From contig CAVOGD010000005.1 of assembly GCA_963695155.1 (NCBI GenBank), positions 186,001 through 250,000 of the forward strand: a stretch of DNA of 64,000 bases. The letters are read 5' to 3'. The position numbers and the translations under genes are program-made. The notes beneath the pieces were generated by a model, which saw nothing but the letters and a program-made list of their open reading frames with translations, was not told where the DNA came from and searched no databases. Shown in pieces: positions 27,902 through 37,291 of the stretch. Position 1 is the stretch's first letter. The number at the start of each line of letters is the position of its first letter. This DNA is from SG8-30 sp963695155. Its GTDB lineage: Bacteria; Pseudomonadota; Gammaproteobacteria; Steroidobacterales; Steroidobacteraceae.

Positions 27902-28212
27902 TGTGCGTCGGCATTCCCATGCGCGCGGTGGAAGTGCAGGACGGCCAGGCCTGGTGCGAGGGGCGCGGCGAGCGCCTGCTGGTCGATACGCGCCTGGTGG
28001 ACGTCGCCGGGCCCGGCACCTGGCTGCTGGTCTTCCACAACGTCGCGCGCGAGGTGCTCGACGAGACACGCGCCGACGACATCAGCGCGGCCCTCGATGC
28101 CCTCGAGGCTGCACTGCGGGGCGAGACCGACCTCGACCGGCATTTCGCCGACCTCGCCAACCGCGAGCCGCAGTTGCCGGAACACCTGCGCCGGGGCCCG
28201 GCCCGTGACTGA
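27901..28212 (+). CDS. hoxL: HypC-family hydrogenase chaperone
   Basis: 103 residues starting MCVGIPMRAVEV; the Cys at position 2 is the residue by which HypC-type proteins hold the Fe(CN)2CO unit and bind the large-subunit precursor. It is longer than the second homologue, hypC at 34857 (77 residues), with an acidic C-terminal extension. In R. eutropha the HoxL homologue acts on the membrane-bound enzyme specifically. Overlaps hoxM and hoxO. Confidence 0.92.
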   Translation: MCVGIPMRAVEVQDGQAWCEGRGERLLVDTRLVDVAGPGTWLLVFHNVAREVLDETRADDISAALDALEAALRGETDLDRHFADLANREPQLPEHLRRGPARD

Positions 28213-28657
28213 CGCACCCCGCCATGCGCCTCGCCATCCCCTGGTCGAGAGGCTGGTCGCCGGACTGGGCATCCCCGAGGTGGGCTGCGACGACGTGGAC
28301 GCCTACCTGGCGGCGCCGGGCGACGCGCTGCTGTTCTTCACCGAGGACCCGTTGCAGTACCCGGAATCGGCCGACGTGGCCGTCATCCTGCCGGAGCTGA
28401 TGAAGGCCTTCGCGGGCCGCTTGCGTTGCGCCGTGGTCGCGCGCAGCGACGAGCGCGCACTGCAGCAGCGCTTCGGTTTCGCACGCTGGCCCGCGCTGGT
28501 CTGCGTGCGCGGCGGCGAGATCGTCGGCACCCTCACCGGCGTGCACGACTGGGGCGACTTCACGGCGCGCATCCAGGGCCTGCTGGAATCGCCGACCCGC
28601 CGCGAGGCGGCCGTTGCGGCGGTCCGCGCCAACGCCGCGGCCACGGAGGGGACATGA
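28205..28657 (+). CDS. hoxO: HoxO/HyaE family chaperone for the small subunit
   Basis: 150 residues from GTG 28205, which overlaps the hoxL stop. The protein has a thioredoxin-like fold pattern (ALLFFTEDPLQYPESADVAVILPEL ... RWPALVCVRGGEIVGTLTG) without a CxxC active site. HoxO/HyaE proteins bind the Tat signal of HoxK and hold it until cofactors are in. It is followed by hoxQ with an ATGA overlap. Confidence 0.88.
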   Translation: MTDAPRHAPRHPLVERLVAGLGIPEVGCDDVDAYLAAPGDALLFFTEDPLQYPESADVAVILPELMKAFAGRLRCAVVARSDERALQQRFGFARWPALVCVRGGEIVGTLTGVHDWGDFTARIQGLLESPTRREAAVAAVRANAAATEGT

Positions 28658-29508
28658 AGAAATTCCCGCTGCCGGTCGTCGGCATCGGCCCCGGCTCACA
28701 GGACGCGGAGGCCGCGCCGCCCCAGGTCCTCGACATGCCGAGGGAGATGGACACCTTCAAAATGCCGCCGCTGCCGGAGCCGACGGTCGCGCGCGCCGCC
28801 ACGGCGGCGCTGGCGGCCATGCGCTGGCTGCATGCGGCGACCAGCGGCTGGACGCCTGGCAGCGCCAATGCCCGTTTCAACGCCGCCGCGCTGTCCGCGT
28901 CCGACCTCGAAGTCGTGGACCAGATACTGGGCGAGGGCGAGGTGGCGATCCTGATCGGCAGCGGCCAGGGCCTGCGCATCCAGGAATCCGTGTTTGCGGG
29001 CGTCTGGCGCATCCGCAGCCAGCGGGCGGACGGGACGATCGAGGATGACGTCATCGAGGTCGGACCCATGCCGCAGGCCGCGCTCGACACGGCGCGGCGC
29101 GCGTCGTCAGGCGAGGTGCCGCGTCGCGAGGTCCCTGAGGGCGCCGTCGGCGCCGGTCCGATCCTCGAGGAGATCGCCCATCGCGTGAGTACCCGCCGGC
29201 CCGGCGACGCCGCGCACGTGATCAACCTGTCGCTGCTGCCGCTCACGCCCGCCGATTCCGCGCACCTCGGCTGGGCGCTGTCGGCCGGGCCCGTGCGGAT
29301 ACTGTCGCGCGGCTACGGCAGCTGTCGCATCACCAGCACGGTGGTGCGCGACACGTGGTGGGTGCAGTACGTCAACGGCTACGGCAAGCCGATGGTGGAC
29401 TCGATAGAGATCACCGAGGTGCCGGAAGTCGCGGCGGCCTCCGCCGAGGACATCGCCGACTCGGCCCTGCGCATCAGGGAAGCGCTCGACTGGCTGGAGC
29501 GGGGCTGA
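28654..29508 (+). CDS. hoxQ: HoxQ/HyaF family hydrogenase assembly protein
   Basis: 284 residues of the HupH/HyaF family. N-terminal FPLPVVGIGPGSQ and LDMPREMDTFKMPPLPE are typical; the second half has GAGPILEEIAHRV, LSLLPLTPADSAHLGWALS, LSRGYGSCRITSTVVRDTWWVQYVN. It works with HoxO in small-subunit maturation and export control. ATG 28654 has GGAGGGG upstream and overlaps the hoxO stop. Confidence 0.93.
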   Translation: MKKFPLPVVGIGPGSQDAEAAPPQVLDMPREMDTFKMPPLPEPTVARAATAALAAMRWLHAATSGWTPGSANARFNAAALSASDLEVVDQILGEGEVAILIGSGQGLRIQESVFAGVWRIRSQRADGTIEDDVIEVGPMPQAALDTARRASSGEVPRREVPEGAVGAGPILEEIAHRVSTRRPGDAAHVINLSLLPLTPADSAHLGWALSAGPVRILSRGYGSCRITSTVVRDTWWVQYVNGYGKPMVDSIEITEVPEVAAASAEDIADSALRIREALDWLERG

Positions 29509-29518
29509 GGCCCGCGCG

Positions 29519-29746
29519 ATGACCGTGCCGACCCGCTTCGAGGGTTCGTTTCTCGGCGACGCATCGCGCATCACGGATGACACGCGGCTGGAATGCAAGA
29601 TCTGCTGGTACGTGTACGACCCCGCCGTCGGCGACCCCGTCTGGCAGGTGCCGCCGGGCACGCCGTTCACGGCGCTGCCCGGGCACTGGACCTGCCCGCA
29701 GTGCGACGGCCCACGCGAGCAGTTCATGGTGGCCGGCGATGACTGA
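29519..29746 (+). CDS. hoxR: rubredoxin of the hydrogenase operon
   Basis: 75 residues with two CxxC knuckles (CKICWYVYDP near residue 26 and CPQCDGP near residue 61) that bind a single iron. HoxR/HupI rubredoxins help build the oxygen-tolerant FeS cluster of HoxK when O2 is present. Its presence fits with the six-cysteine small subunit. It overlaps hoxT by 8 nt. Confidence 0.94.
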   Translation: MTVPTRFEGSFLGDASRITDDTRLECKICWYVYDPAVGDPVWQVPPGTPFTALPGHWTCPQCDGPREQFMVAGDD

Positions 29747-30239
29747 CGGCGGCGGCGACGCGGCGATCCTCGCGGCCCGCCTGGAAGGCGCGTTTCGCGA
29801 GATCTGGCAGACCCGCATGCAGGGCGTGCCGATCCTCAATGCGGCGCTCGAGGTCGAGGCCGTCGGCCTGCGGCCGTGGAACGACCACTGGCTGTGCGCA
29901 CTGGTGACCCCCTGGTTCATCAACCTGGTCGTGCTGCGCGGCGACGGCGACTGGCACGCCGTGCCGGACCGCGAGTCCGTATGGCACGAGTTCCCCAGCG
30001 GCCGTTTCGAATTCCTGGCCTGCAGCGAGCCGGGGCTCGGCGAATTTCATGCCTGCTCGCTGTTTTCGCCCGTGCTGGACTTTGCGGACCACGCCACGGC
30101 GCGCGAAACGGCTCGCACGGCGCTGCAGGCGCTGTTCGACCCCTCCTTGCTGGGTGAGCCGCCGCCCGGCGCAAGGACCGGCAGCCGGGGCATGAGCCGG
30201 CGCGATTTCCTGCGCGGGACCCCGCCGGCGAAGCCATGA
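29739..30239 (+). CDS. hoxT: HoxT/HybE family hydrogenase assembly chaperone
   Basis: 166 residues. FREIWQTRMQGVPILNAALEVEAVGLRPW and WFINLVVL are the core of the HybE/HupJ family, which assists maturation of exported hydrogenases. Near the C-terminus is SRRDFLRG, which looks like a twin-arginine motif but is at the wrong end of the protein to be a signal; it may mimic or contact the HoxK signal. Overlaps hoxR and hoxV (ATGA). Confidence 0.88.
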   Translation: MTDGGGDAAILAARLEGAFREIWQTRMQGVPILNAALEVEAVGLRPWNDHWLCALVTPWFINLVVLRGDGDWHAVPDRESVWHEFPSGRFEFLACSEPGLGEFHACSLFSPVLDFADHATARETARTALQALFDPSLLGEPPPGARTGSRGMSRRDFLRGTPPAKP

Positions 30240-31336
30240 CGCTCGAGGGCCGGGTCGTCGTTTCCGCACAGCGCCGCGGTGGCCGCCTCGCCGGCGTGCG
30301 CGTGCACTGCGAGCGCCCGCTGCTGGCCGACCGGCTGTTGCGGGGCCGCACGCCCGCGGAAGTCCTGGTGCTGCTGCCCAGCCTGTTCGCCCTGTGCGGC
30401 CGTTCGCAGGCCGTCGTCGCGGCCGCCGCCCTCGACGCCGCGACCGGCGTCGTCGCGACTGACGACGTGCGGCGGCGGCGTGCAAGGGAACTGGCCGCGG
30501 AAACGCTGGCCGAGCATTCCTTCCGGCTCCTGCTCGACTGGCCGCAGCTTTGCGGCGTCGAGCCGGAACCGGCGTTGCTGGCCCAGGTCCGTTCCGTGCT
30601 CGCCAGCGCCGCCGAATCCGTGCCCGCATGGGCCGCCGCCTGCGACAGCCTGCTCGAACTCGCCACGCAACGCCTGCTTGGCACGGACGCCGACGCCTGG
30701 CTGGTGCAGGCCTCGGCCGAGCCCTGGCTCGACTGGGCGCGCGGCGCGGCAACGCCGACCGCGCGCACGCTGGCCGCCCTGGCGGGAATGGATGCCTGGC
30801 CGGGACGCGCCACGAGTCTGCTGGAAGGGCCGCGGCACCGGCAATTCGTCGCCGTGACCGCGCGCAGTGCCCTGTCCGATCCCGGGTTCGCGGCAGCACC
30901 GCTGCGCGACGACTCGCCGGCGGAGTGCGGACCGCTGGCGCGCGGCATCGGCCATCCGGCGCTGGCGGCGCTGGCCCGCCGCGACCGCGTGGCGGCGCGC
31001 GCCTTCGCACGGCTCGCCGAGTTCCTGCAGCTGCTGCGCGGCGATTCGCGCACGTGGCAGCTGGAATCGAGCGCGCTGGAACCCGGCTGCGGCGCAGCCG
31101 CCGCGGAAATGGCGCGCGGCCTGCTCACGCACGCGGTTCGGCTCGAGGGCGGCCGCGTAGTACAGTACGCCATCGTCGCGCCGACCGAGTGGAACTTCCA
31201 TTCCGCCGGCCCGCTGTTCGACACGCTCGACGGCCGCCCCGTCCGGGATGCGGACGGCGCGCATCGGGCGCTGTCGCTCGCCGCGGCGACGCTCGATCCC
31301 TGCGTGACCCTGGAGGTTCGCCTGCAAGATGCATGA
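30236..31336 (+). CDS. hoxV: HoxV/HupK family hydrogenase scaffold protein
   Basis: 366 residues distantly similar to the large subunit. It has AECGPLARGIGHPAL-type sequence in the middle and ends with LDPCVTLEVRLQDA, an echo of the DPCxxC nickel motif with one cysteine. HoxV/HupK is thought to hold the Fe(CN)2CO group for transfer to HoxG. The first third is divergent. Overlaps hoxT by 4 nt and hypA by 8 nt. Confidence 0.87.
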   Translation: MTLEGRVVVSAQRRGGRLAGVRVHCERPLLADRLLRGRTPAEVLVLLPSLFALCGRSQAVVAAAALDAATGVVATDDVRRRRARELAAETLAEHSFRLLLDWPQLCGVEPEPALLAQVRSVLASAAESVPAWAAACDSLLELATQRLLGTDADAWLVQASAEPWLDWARGAATPTARTLAALAGMDAWPGRATSLLEGPRHRQFVAVTARSALSDPGFAAAPLRDDSPAECGPLARGIGHPALAALARRDRVAARAFARLAEFLQLLRGDSRTWQLESSALEPGCGAAAAEMARGLLTHAVRLEGGRVVQYAIVAPTEWNFHSAGPLFDTLDGRPVRDADGAHRALSLAAATLDPCVTLEVRLQDA

Positions 31337-31670
31337 GATGTCCCTCGCGCAGAGTGTCATCCAGATAGCCGAGGGCACGGCCCGCCAGCACGGCGGGACG
31401 CGCGTGAGCGCCATCACGCTCGAGATCGGCCTGCTGGCGGGTGTCGAGATCGAGGCGCTGCGCTTCTGCTTCGGCGCCGCCAGCCAGGACGGCCTCACCG
31501 CGGGCGCGAGGCTCGTCATCGAGCAGCCCGGCGGGCGCGCCTGGTGCATGCCCTGCGCCGAGTCGGTGCCGCTGTCCAGCCTGATCGAGCCCTGTCCGCG
31601 CTGCGGCAGCCACCAGTTGCAGGTGACCGGCGGCAACGAGCTCAAGGTCCGCGAGATCGAGATCCACTAG
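31329..31670 (+). CDS. hypA: hydrogenase nickel incorporation protein HypA
   Basis: 113 residues. MHEMSLAQSV gives the nickel-binding His2, and the zinc site is formed by CMPC (near residue 74) and CPRC (near residue 90). HypA hands nickel to the large subunit together with HypB. The start overlaps hoxV, which supports co-translation. Confidence 0.96.
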   Translation: MHEMSLAQSVIQIAEGTARQHGGTRVSAITLEIGLLAGVEIEALRFCFGAASQDGLTAGARLVIEQPGGRAWCMPCAESVPLSSLIEPCPRCGSHQLQVTGGNELKVREIEIH

Positions 31671-31685
31671 CTGAGGAACCCGGGA

Positions 31686-32528
31686 ATGTGCACGACCTGC
31701 GGCTGCGGCACGGATCACGTCCACCTCGACGGCGAGGGGCTGCCGCTGGCGCGGGCCACGCTGCCGCCGCTGGACGGCAGCGAGCAGTTCACGCCCGTCG
31801 ACGCGCCGGTCGCGGCCGCCGCTGCGTTGCAGGCACCTGACCCCGCCGCCGGGGCCCGCATCGTGCAGGTCGAGCGCGACCTGCTCGCAGCCAACGACGC
31901 CTGGGCACGGCGCAACCGCGAGCGGTTCGGCGCCGCCGGCACGCTGTGCCTCAACCTGGTGTCGAGCCCCGGTTCCGGCAAGACGACGCTGCTGGTGAAG
32001 ACGGTCGCGGCGCTGGCCGCGCGGCGCCCGGTCGCCGTCATCGAGGGCGACCAGCAGACGTCCAACGACGCCGACCGCATCCGCGCCACGGGCGTGCCGG
32101 CCGTACAGGTCAACACGGGCAAGGGCTGCCACCTGGAAGCGCCGATGATTGCGCGGGCGCTCGACCGGCTGACGCTGGCCGCCGGCGGCGTGCTGTTCGT
32201 GGAGAACGTCGGCAATCTGGTCTGCCCGGCGCTGTTCGACCTCGGCGAGGCGCACAAGGTCGTGATCCTGTCGGTGACCGAGGGCGACGACAAGCCGCTC
32301 AAGTATCCCGACATGTTCCGCGCGGCGGACCTGATGCTGCTCAACAAGGTGGACCTGCTGCCGTACGTGGACTTCGATGTCGCGCGCTGCGCGGCCTATG
32401 CCGAGCGCGTCAAGCCCGGGCTGCCGCTGCTGCAGGTCTCGGCGACGACCGGCGCCGGGCTCGACCGCTGGCTGGCGTGGATCGAGGCGCGTGCCGGCGC
32501 AGTCGCCGCGCCGCCGGGCGGGAGCTGA
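31686..32528 (+). CDS. hypB: hydrogenase nickel incorporation GTPase HypB
   Basis: 280 residues. The N-terminal MCTTCGCG is the high-affinity nickel motif; the following histidine-rich stretch found in some relatives is almost absent here (one HVH). The GTPase part has the P-loop VSSPGSGKTTLL, EGDQQTSNDADR and the NKVDLLPY specificity motif. Ends 2 bp before the hypF start. GTP hydrolysis drives nickel transfer. Confidence 0.96.
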   Translation: MCTTCGCGTDHVHLDGEGLPLARATLPPLDGSEQFTPVDAPVAAAAALQAPDPAAGARIVQVERDLLAANDAWARRNRERFGAAGTLCLNLVSSPGSGKTTLLVKTVAALAARRPVAVIEGDQQTSNDADRIRATGVPAVQVNTGKGCHLEAPMIARALDRLTLAAGGVLFVENVGNLVCPALFDLGEAHKVVILSVTEGDDKPLKYPDMFRAADLMLLNKVDLLPYVDFDVARCAAYAERVKPGLPLLQVSATTGAGLDRWLAWIEARAGAVAAPPGGS

Positions 32529-32530
32529 CC

Positions 32531-34853
32531 GTGGACCGCGCGGCCGGGATCGACGGCGTTTCCCAGCGCCGCCGGCTGCGGGTGCGCGGACAGGTGCAGG
32601 GCGTCGGCTTCCGGCCCTTCGTGTTCCGCATCGCCACCGGGCTGGCGCTCGGCGGCTTCGTGCGCAACGACGGCGAGGGTGTGGACGTCGAGATCGAGGG
32701 CCCGGCCGACCGGCTCGACGAGTTCGAGCGCCGCCTCGCCGCGGAAGCGCCGCGGCTGACGCGGATCACGGAGGTGGAAAGCAGCCCGTGCCCGGCGCGC
32801 AATGAACCTGTGCCGTTCTCGATCGTCGCCAGCCACGGCGGCGGCCACGGCGCGCACATCACCCCGGACACCGCCGTCTGTGCGGACTGTCTCGCGGAAC
32901 TGTTCGATCCCCGGGATCGTCGCTGGCGCTATCCGTTCATCAACTGCACGCACTGCGGCCCGCGCTACACGATCACGCGTGCGCTGCCGTACGACCGGCG
33001 CAACACCAGCATGGCCGCCTTCACGATGTGCGGCCCGTGCCAGCGCGAGTACGACGACGTGCAGCATCGCCGCTTCCACGCCCAGCCGAACGCCTGCGCC
33101 GACTGCGGTCCTGCGCTGTCGCTGCTCGATGCGCGGGGCCTGCGCCAGCCGGACGCGGACCCGGTCGGCGGCGCGCTCGCGCGCTTGCGGCAGGGCGCCA
33201 TCCTGGCCATCAAGGGCCTCGGCGGTTTTCACCTGGTTTGCGACGCGGCCCGGCCGGAAGCCGTCGCGCGGCTGCGCCTGCGCAAGCAGCGCGAGGAGAA
33301 ACCGTTTGCGCTGATGGTCGCCAACGCCGCCTCCGCGGCGCGCCTGGCGGCGCTGGACGCCGGCGAGCGCGAAATCCTCGAGTCGCCCGAGCGGCCCGTC
33401 GTGCTGCTGGCGCGGCGCGATCCCGCGGCCGACCAGCCGCGCGGCGTCGCGCCGGGGCTGGCGATGCTGGGCATCATGCTGCCGTACACGCCGCTGCACT
33501 ACCTGCTGTTCCACGAGAGCGCCGGCCGGCCGGCCGGCACCGGCTGGCTGGACGACCCCTGCGACCTCGTGCTCGTCTGCACCTCCGCCAATCCCGGCGG
33601 CGAACCACTGGTCACCGGCAACGCCGAGGCGCTCGCAGCGGCTGGGCGACATCGCCGACGCCATGCTGGTGCACGACCGCGACATCGTCGTGCGCTGCGA
33701 CGATACCGTCATGCACGTGCTGGGCGGCACGCCGCGCTACCTGCGCCGCGCCCGCGGGCAGACGCCGCGCGCCATCCGGCTGGCGCGGCCCGGTCCGCCG
33801 GTGCTCGGCCTCGGCGCCTACCTCAAGAACACCGTCTGCGTGACGCGCGGCGACGAGGCCTTCGTGTCGCAGCACGTGGGCGACCTGGACAACCGCCCCA
33901 CCTGCATCGCGCTCGAGGAGGCCGCGCTGCACCTGCTCGAGGTGCTGGACATCGAGCCGGCGGTCGTCGCCAGCGACCTGCACCCCGATTTCGAGAGCAC
34001 CCGCCTGGCCGGCCGCCTGGCGGCGCAGCGCGGCATCGAGCATGTGCAGGTCCAGCATCACCACGCCCACGTGGCAGCGGTGATGGCGGAGCATCGCCTG
34101 GCGGGTCCCGTGCTGGGCCTGGCACTCGACGGCGTGGGCCTGGGCAGCGACGGCGGCATCTGGGGCGGCGAACTGCTGCGGGTGGATGCCGCCGGATTCC
34201 GGCGCATCGGTCACCTCGCGCCGATTGCGTTGCCCGGCGGCGATCGCGCGGCGCGGGAACCCTGGCGCATGGCGGCGGCCGCGCTGCACGCCCTGGGCCG
34301 GGGCGCGGACATCGGCCGGCGATTCCCGGACCAGGCGGCGGGCCCGGTCCTGGCCATGCTGGAGCGCGGCACGCGCTGCCCGCAGACGACCAGCGCCGGC
34401 CGCTGGTTCGACGCCGCCGCCGGGCTGCTGGGCCTCAAGCCCGTGATGCGCTTCGAGGGGCAGGCGCCCATGCTGCTGGAGGGCCTGGCGGCAGCCCATG
34501 GCCCGGTGGCGCCGCTGGAGTGCGGGCAGCGCCCGGACGAACCGGTGCTGCAACTGCTGCCCCTGCTCGACCGCCTCGCGGATACCCGCGATGCCGGCTT
34601 GGGCGCCGCGCTGTTTCATGCGACGCTGGCCCGGTGGCTGGCCGACTGGGCCGCCGCAGCCGCCGGCCGCGAGGGCATTCGCGACGTGGCACTGTGCGGC
34701 GGCTGCTTCATGAACCGGCTGCTGGCCACCGACACCCGCCGGCACCTCGAGGCGGCCGGCCTGCGGGTGTTCGAGGCCGCAGAACTTCCGCCCAATGACG
34801 GCGGCATCGCCGCCGGGCAGGTCTGGGCGGCGCTGATGACGAGGAGCGACTGA
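32531..34853 (+). pseudogene. hypF: carbamoyltransferase HypF, interrupted by one +1 frameshift
   Basis: HypF turns carbamoyl phosphate into the cyanide precursor on HypE. The coding sequence starts at GTG 32531 with the acylphosphatase motif RGQVQGVGFRPFVFR, four zinc-finger pairs (CADC, CTHCGPRYT, CGPC, CADCGP) and the YrdC domain (LAIKGLGGFHLVCDA). At about 33635 one extra base shifts the frame: dropping the A of CTCGCAGCGG gives a smooth EALARLGDIADAMLVHDRD. The Kae1-like domain follows, with QHHHAHVAAVMAEH and LCGGCFMNRLL. Repaired length is 773 residues. The damaged gene would abolish cyanide ligand synthesis, so sequence error is likely in an otherwise perfect operon. Confidence 0.93.
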
Positions 34854-34856
34854 ATC

Positions 34857-35090
34857 ATGTGCCTGGCATTACCGGTACGCGTGGTCGAACTCAGGGAAGG
34901 CGATACCGCGATCGTCGACCTCGGCGGCGTGCGCAAGCAGGTGTCGCTGGCGCTGGTGGACAACGTCCAGCCCGGCGACTACGTGGTGCTGCACGTCGGC
35001 TACGCGCTGTCCCGCCTCGACGCCGCGGAAGCCAGGCGCACCCTGGAGCTGTTCGCCGAGGCCGGGCTCGCGACCCCGGTGACGCCGTGA
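34857..35090 (+). CDS. hypC: hydrogenase maturation chaperone HypC
   Basis: 77 residues beginning MCLALPVRVVEL with the essential Cys2, followed by the beta-barrel core IVDLGGVRKQVSLALV and GDYVVLHVGYALSRL. It is the general HypC that partners HypD in building Fe(CN)2CO, while HoxL is the operon-specific relative. The stop overlaps the hypD GTG start. Confidence 0.95.
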   Translation: MCLALPVRVVELREGDTAIVDLGGVRKQVSLALVDNVQPGDYVVLHVGYALSRLDAAEARRTLELFAEAGLATPVTP

Positions 35091-36241
35091 AGTACGTCGA
35101 CGAGTTCCGCGACGGCCGGCTGGCGCACACGCTGGCGGCGGCGATCGCACGCGAGGCGCGCCCCGGCCAGCGCTACAGCTTCATGGAATTCTGCGGTGGC
35201 CACACGCACGCGATCGCGCGCTACGGCGTCACCGACCTGCTGCCCGACACGCTGCGCATGATCCACGGGCCGGGCTGCCCGGTCTGCGTGCTGCCGATCG
35301 GCCGCATCGACATGGCGATCGAGATGGCGCGACGGCCCGCCGTCATCCTCGCCACCTACGGCGACACGCTGCGCGTGCCCGCGTCCGGCCGCATGTCCCT
35401 GCTCAAGGCCAAGGCGCAGGGCGCCGACATCCGCATGGTGTACTCGACGCAGGATGCCGTGCGGCTCGCCGTCGAGCACCCCGACCGCGAGGTCGTCATG
35501 TTCGCGATCGGCTTCGAGACCACGACGCCGCCCACGGCACTGGCCATCAAGGAGGCCGAGGCCCGGGGGCTGGGGAACTTCAGGGTCTTCTGCAACCACG
35601 TGCTCACGCCGTCGGCCATCACCCACATCCTGGAGTCGCCCGAGGTGCGCGAGTTCGGCAGCGTGCCCATCGACGGCTTCATCGGCCCGGCGCACGTCTC
35701 CACCATCATCGGCACCCGGCCTTACGAGTTCTTCGCGGAGGAATACCGCAAGCCGGTCGTGATCGCGGGCTTCGAGCCGCTCGACGTGATGCAGGCGATC
35801 CTCATGCTGGTGCGGCAGGTCAATGCCGGGCGCTGCGAGGTCGAGAACGAGTACACACGCGCGGTGACGCGCGACGGCAACCAGAAGGCCCAGGCGCTGG
35901 TCGCGGAGGTGTTCGAGCTGCGGCGCAGCTTCGAGTGGCGCGGCCTGGGCGCGGTGCCCTACAGCGCGCTCGGCCTCAAGCCGGCGTATGCGCGGTTCGA
36001 CGCCGAGCGGCACTACGGCGTGAGCGACCGTTCGGTTCCGGACCACAAGGGCTGCGAGTGCGGCGCCATCCTGCGCGGCGTGAAGCAGCCTGCGGAATGC
36101 CGCCTGTTCGGCACGGCCTGCACGCCGGAGAACCCGCTCGGCAGCTGCATGGTGTCCTCGGAGGGCGCCTGCGCGGCGCATTACACCTACGGCCGCTTCC
36201 GCAGCGCCACGCGCGCGGCGGTGCAGGACCAGGCATCGTGA
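35087..36241 (+). CDS. hypD: hydrogenase maturation protein HypD
   Basis: 384 residues. Conserved motifs: MEFCGGHTHAIARYG (near residue 28), GPGCPVCVLP, GFETTTPPTA, and the C-terminal 4Fe-4S cysteines in HKGCECGAILRG, CRLFGTACTP and GSCMVSSEGACAAHY. HypD is the scaffold on which the iron gains CO and cyanide. GTG 35087 overlaps the hypC stop; earlier in-frame sequence is inside hypC. Confidence 0.96.
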   Translation: MKYVDEFRDGRLAHTLAAAIAREARPGQRYSFMEFCGGHTHAIARYGVTDLLPDTLRMIHGPGCPVCVLPIGRIDMAIEMARRPAVILATYGDTLRVPASGRMSLLKAKAQGADIRMVYSTQDAVRLAVEHPDREVVMFAIGFETTTPPTALAIKEAEARGLGNFRVFCNHVLTPSAITHILESPEVREFGSVPIDGFIGPAHVSTIIGTRPYEFFAEEYRKPVVIAGFEPLDVMQAILMLVRQVNAGRCEVENEYTRAVTRDGNQKAQALVAEVFELRRSFEWRGLGAVPYSALGLKPAYARFDAERHYGVSDRSVPDHKGCECGAILRGVKQPAECRLFGTACTPENPLGSCMVSSEGACAAHYTYGRFRSATRAAVQDQAS

Positions 36242-37278
36242 AGCGCGGCTTCACGCGGGCACTCGACTACCGCCACGGTCATGTCGAGATGACGCACGGC
36301 AGCGGCGGCCGCGCCATGGCGCAGCTCATCGAGGAGCTGTTCGTCCCGGCGTTCGACAACGAGGTGCTGGCGCGGCTCGACGACCATGCGCAGGTGGACG
36401 TGCCGCCCGGCCGGCTGGTCATCGCCACCGACTCGCACGTCGTGTCGCCGCTGTTCTTCCCGGGCGGCGACATCGGCTGCCTGGCCGTGCACGGCACGCT
36501 CAACGACGTGGCGATGGCGGGCGCAAGGCCCGTGTACCTGGCCGCCGCGTTCATCCTCGAGGAGGGCCTGCCGCTGGCCGACCTGCGGCGCATCGTGCAG
36601 TCCATGGCGGCCGCCGCACGCGAGGCCGGCGTGCCCATCGTCACGGGCGACACCAAGGTGGTCGAGCGCGGCAACGGCGACGGCGTGTTCATCACCACCA
36701 CCGGCGTCGGCGTCGTGCCGCCGGGCGTCGCGATTTCCGGCGCCAACGCGCGCCCGGGGGACGCCGTGCTGGTCAGCGGCACGATGGGCGACCACGGCGT
36801 GGCCATCATGTCGCTGCGCGAGAACCTGGAGTTCGGCACGACCATCACCTCCGACACGGCCGCGCTGCACGGCCTGGTGGCCGCCATGCTGGCGGCCGTG
36901 CCCGGCCTGCACTGCCTGCGGGACCCGACCCGCGGCGGGCTGGCCACCACGCTCAATGAGCTGGCGCGCCAGTCCGGCGCCGGCATCGTCATCGGCGAGG
37001 CGCGCGTGCCGGTGCGCGAGGAGGTGCGCTCCGCCTGCGAGTTCCTGGGCCTCGACCCGCTGTACGTGGCCAACGAGGGCAAGCTGGTGGCCATCTGCGC
37101 GCCGGACGACGCCGCACGTCTGCTCGAGGCCATGCGCGGCCACCCGCTGGGGCGGCAGGCCGCCGTCATCGGCGAGGTCGTCGAGGACGAGCACGCCTTC
37201 GTGCAGATGGACACGGCTTTCGGCGGCCGCCGCGTCGTGGACTGGCTGACGGGCGACCAGTTGCCGCGTATCTGCTGA
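36238..37278 (+). CDS. hypE: hydrogenase expression/formation protein HypE
   Basis: 346 residues. The ATP-binding EMTHGSGGRAMAQLI lies near the start, then TDSHVVSPLFFPGGDIG, HGTLNDVAMAGA and DPTRGGLATTLNELA. It ends in LPRIC, whose terminal Cys is carbamoylated by HypF and dehydrated to thiocyanate. GTG 36238 overlaps the hypD stop (GTGA). Intact and of normal length. Confidence 0.96.
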   Translation: MKRGFTRALDYRHGHVEMTHGSGGRAMAQLIEELFVPAFDNEVLARLDDHAQVDVPPGRLVIATDSHVVSPLFFPGGDIGCLAVHGTLNDVAMAGARPVYLAAAFILEEGLPLADLRRIVQSMAAAAREAGVPIVTGDTKVVERGNGDGVFITTTGVGVVPPGVAISGANARPGDAVLVSGTMGDHGVAIMSLRENLEFGTTITSDTAALHGLVAAMLAAVPGLHCLRDPTRGGLATTLNELARQSGAGIVIGEARVPVREEVRSACEFLGLDPLYVANEGKLVAICAPDDAARLLEAMRGHPLGRQAAVIGEVVEDEHAFVQMDTAFGGRRVVDWLTGDQLPRIC

Positions 37279-37291
37279 GGCGCCGGCCCGC

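Noticed and set aside
30190..30239. HoxT as an exported Tat substrate
   Set aside because: The RR motif is at the C-terminus with no following hydrophobic stretch, so it cannot be a signal peptide.
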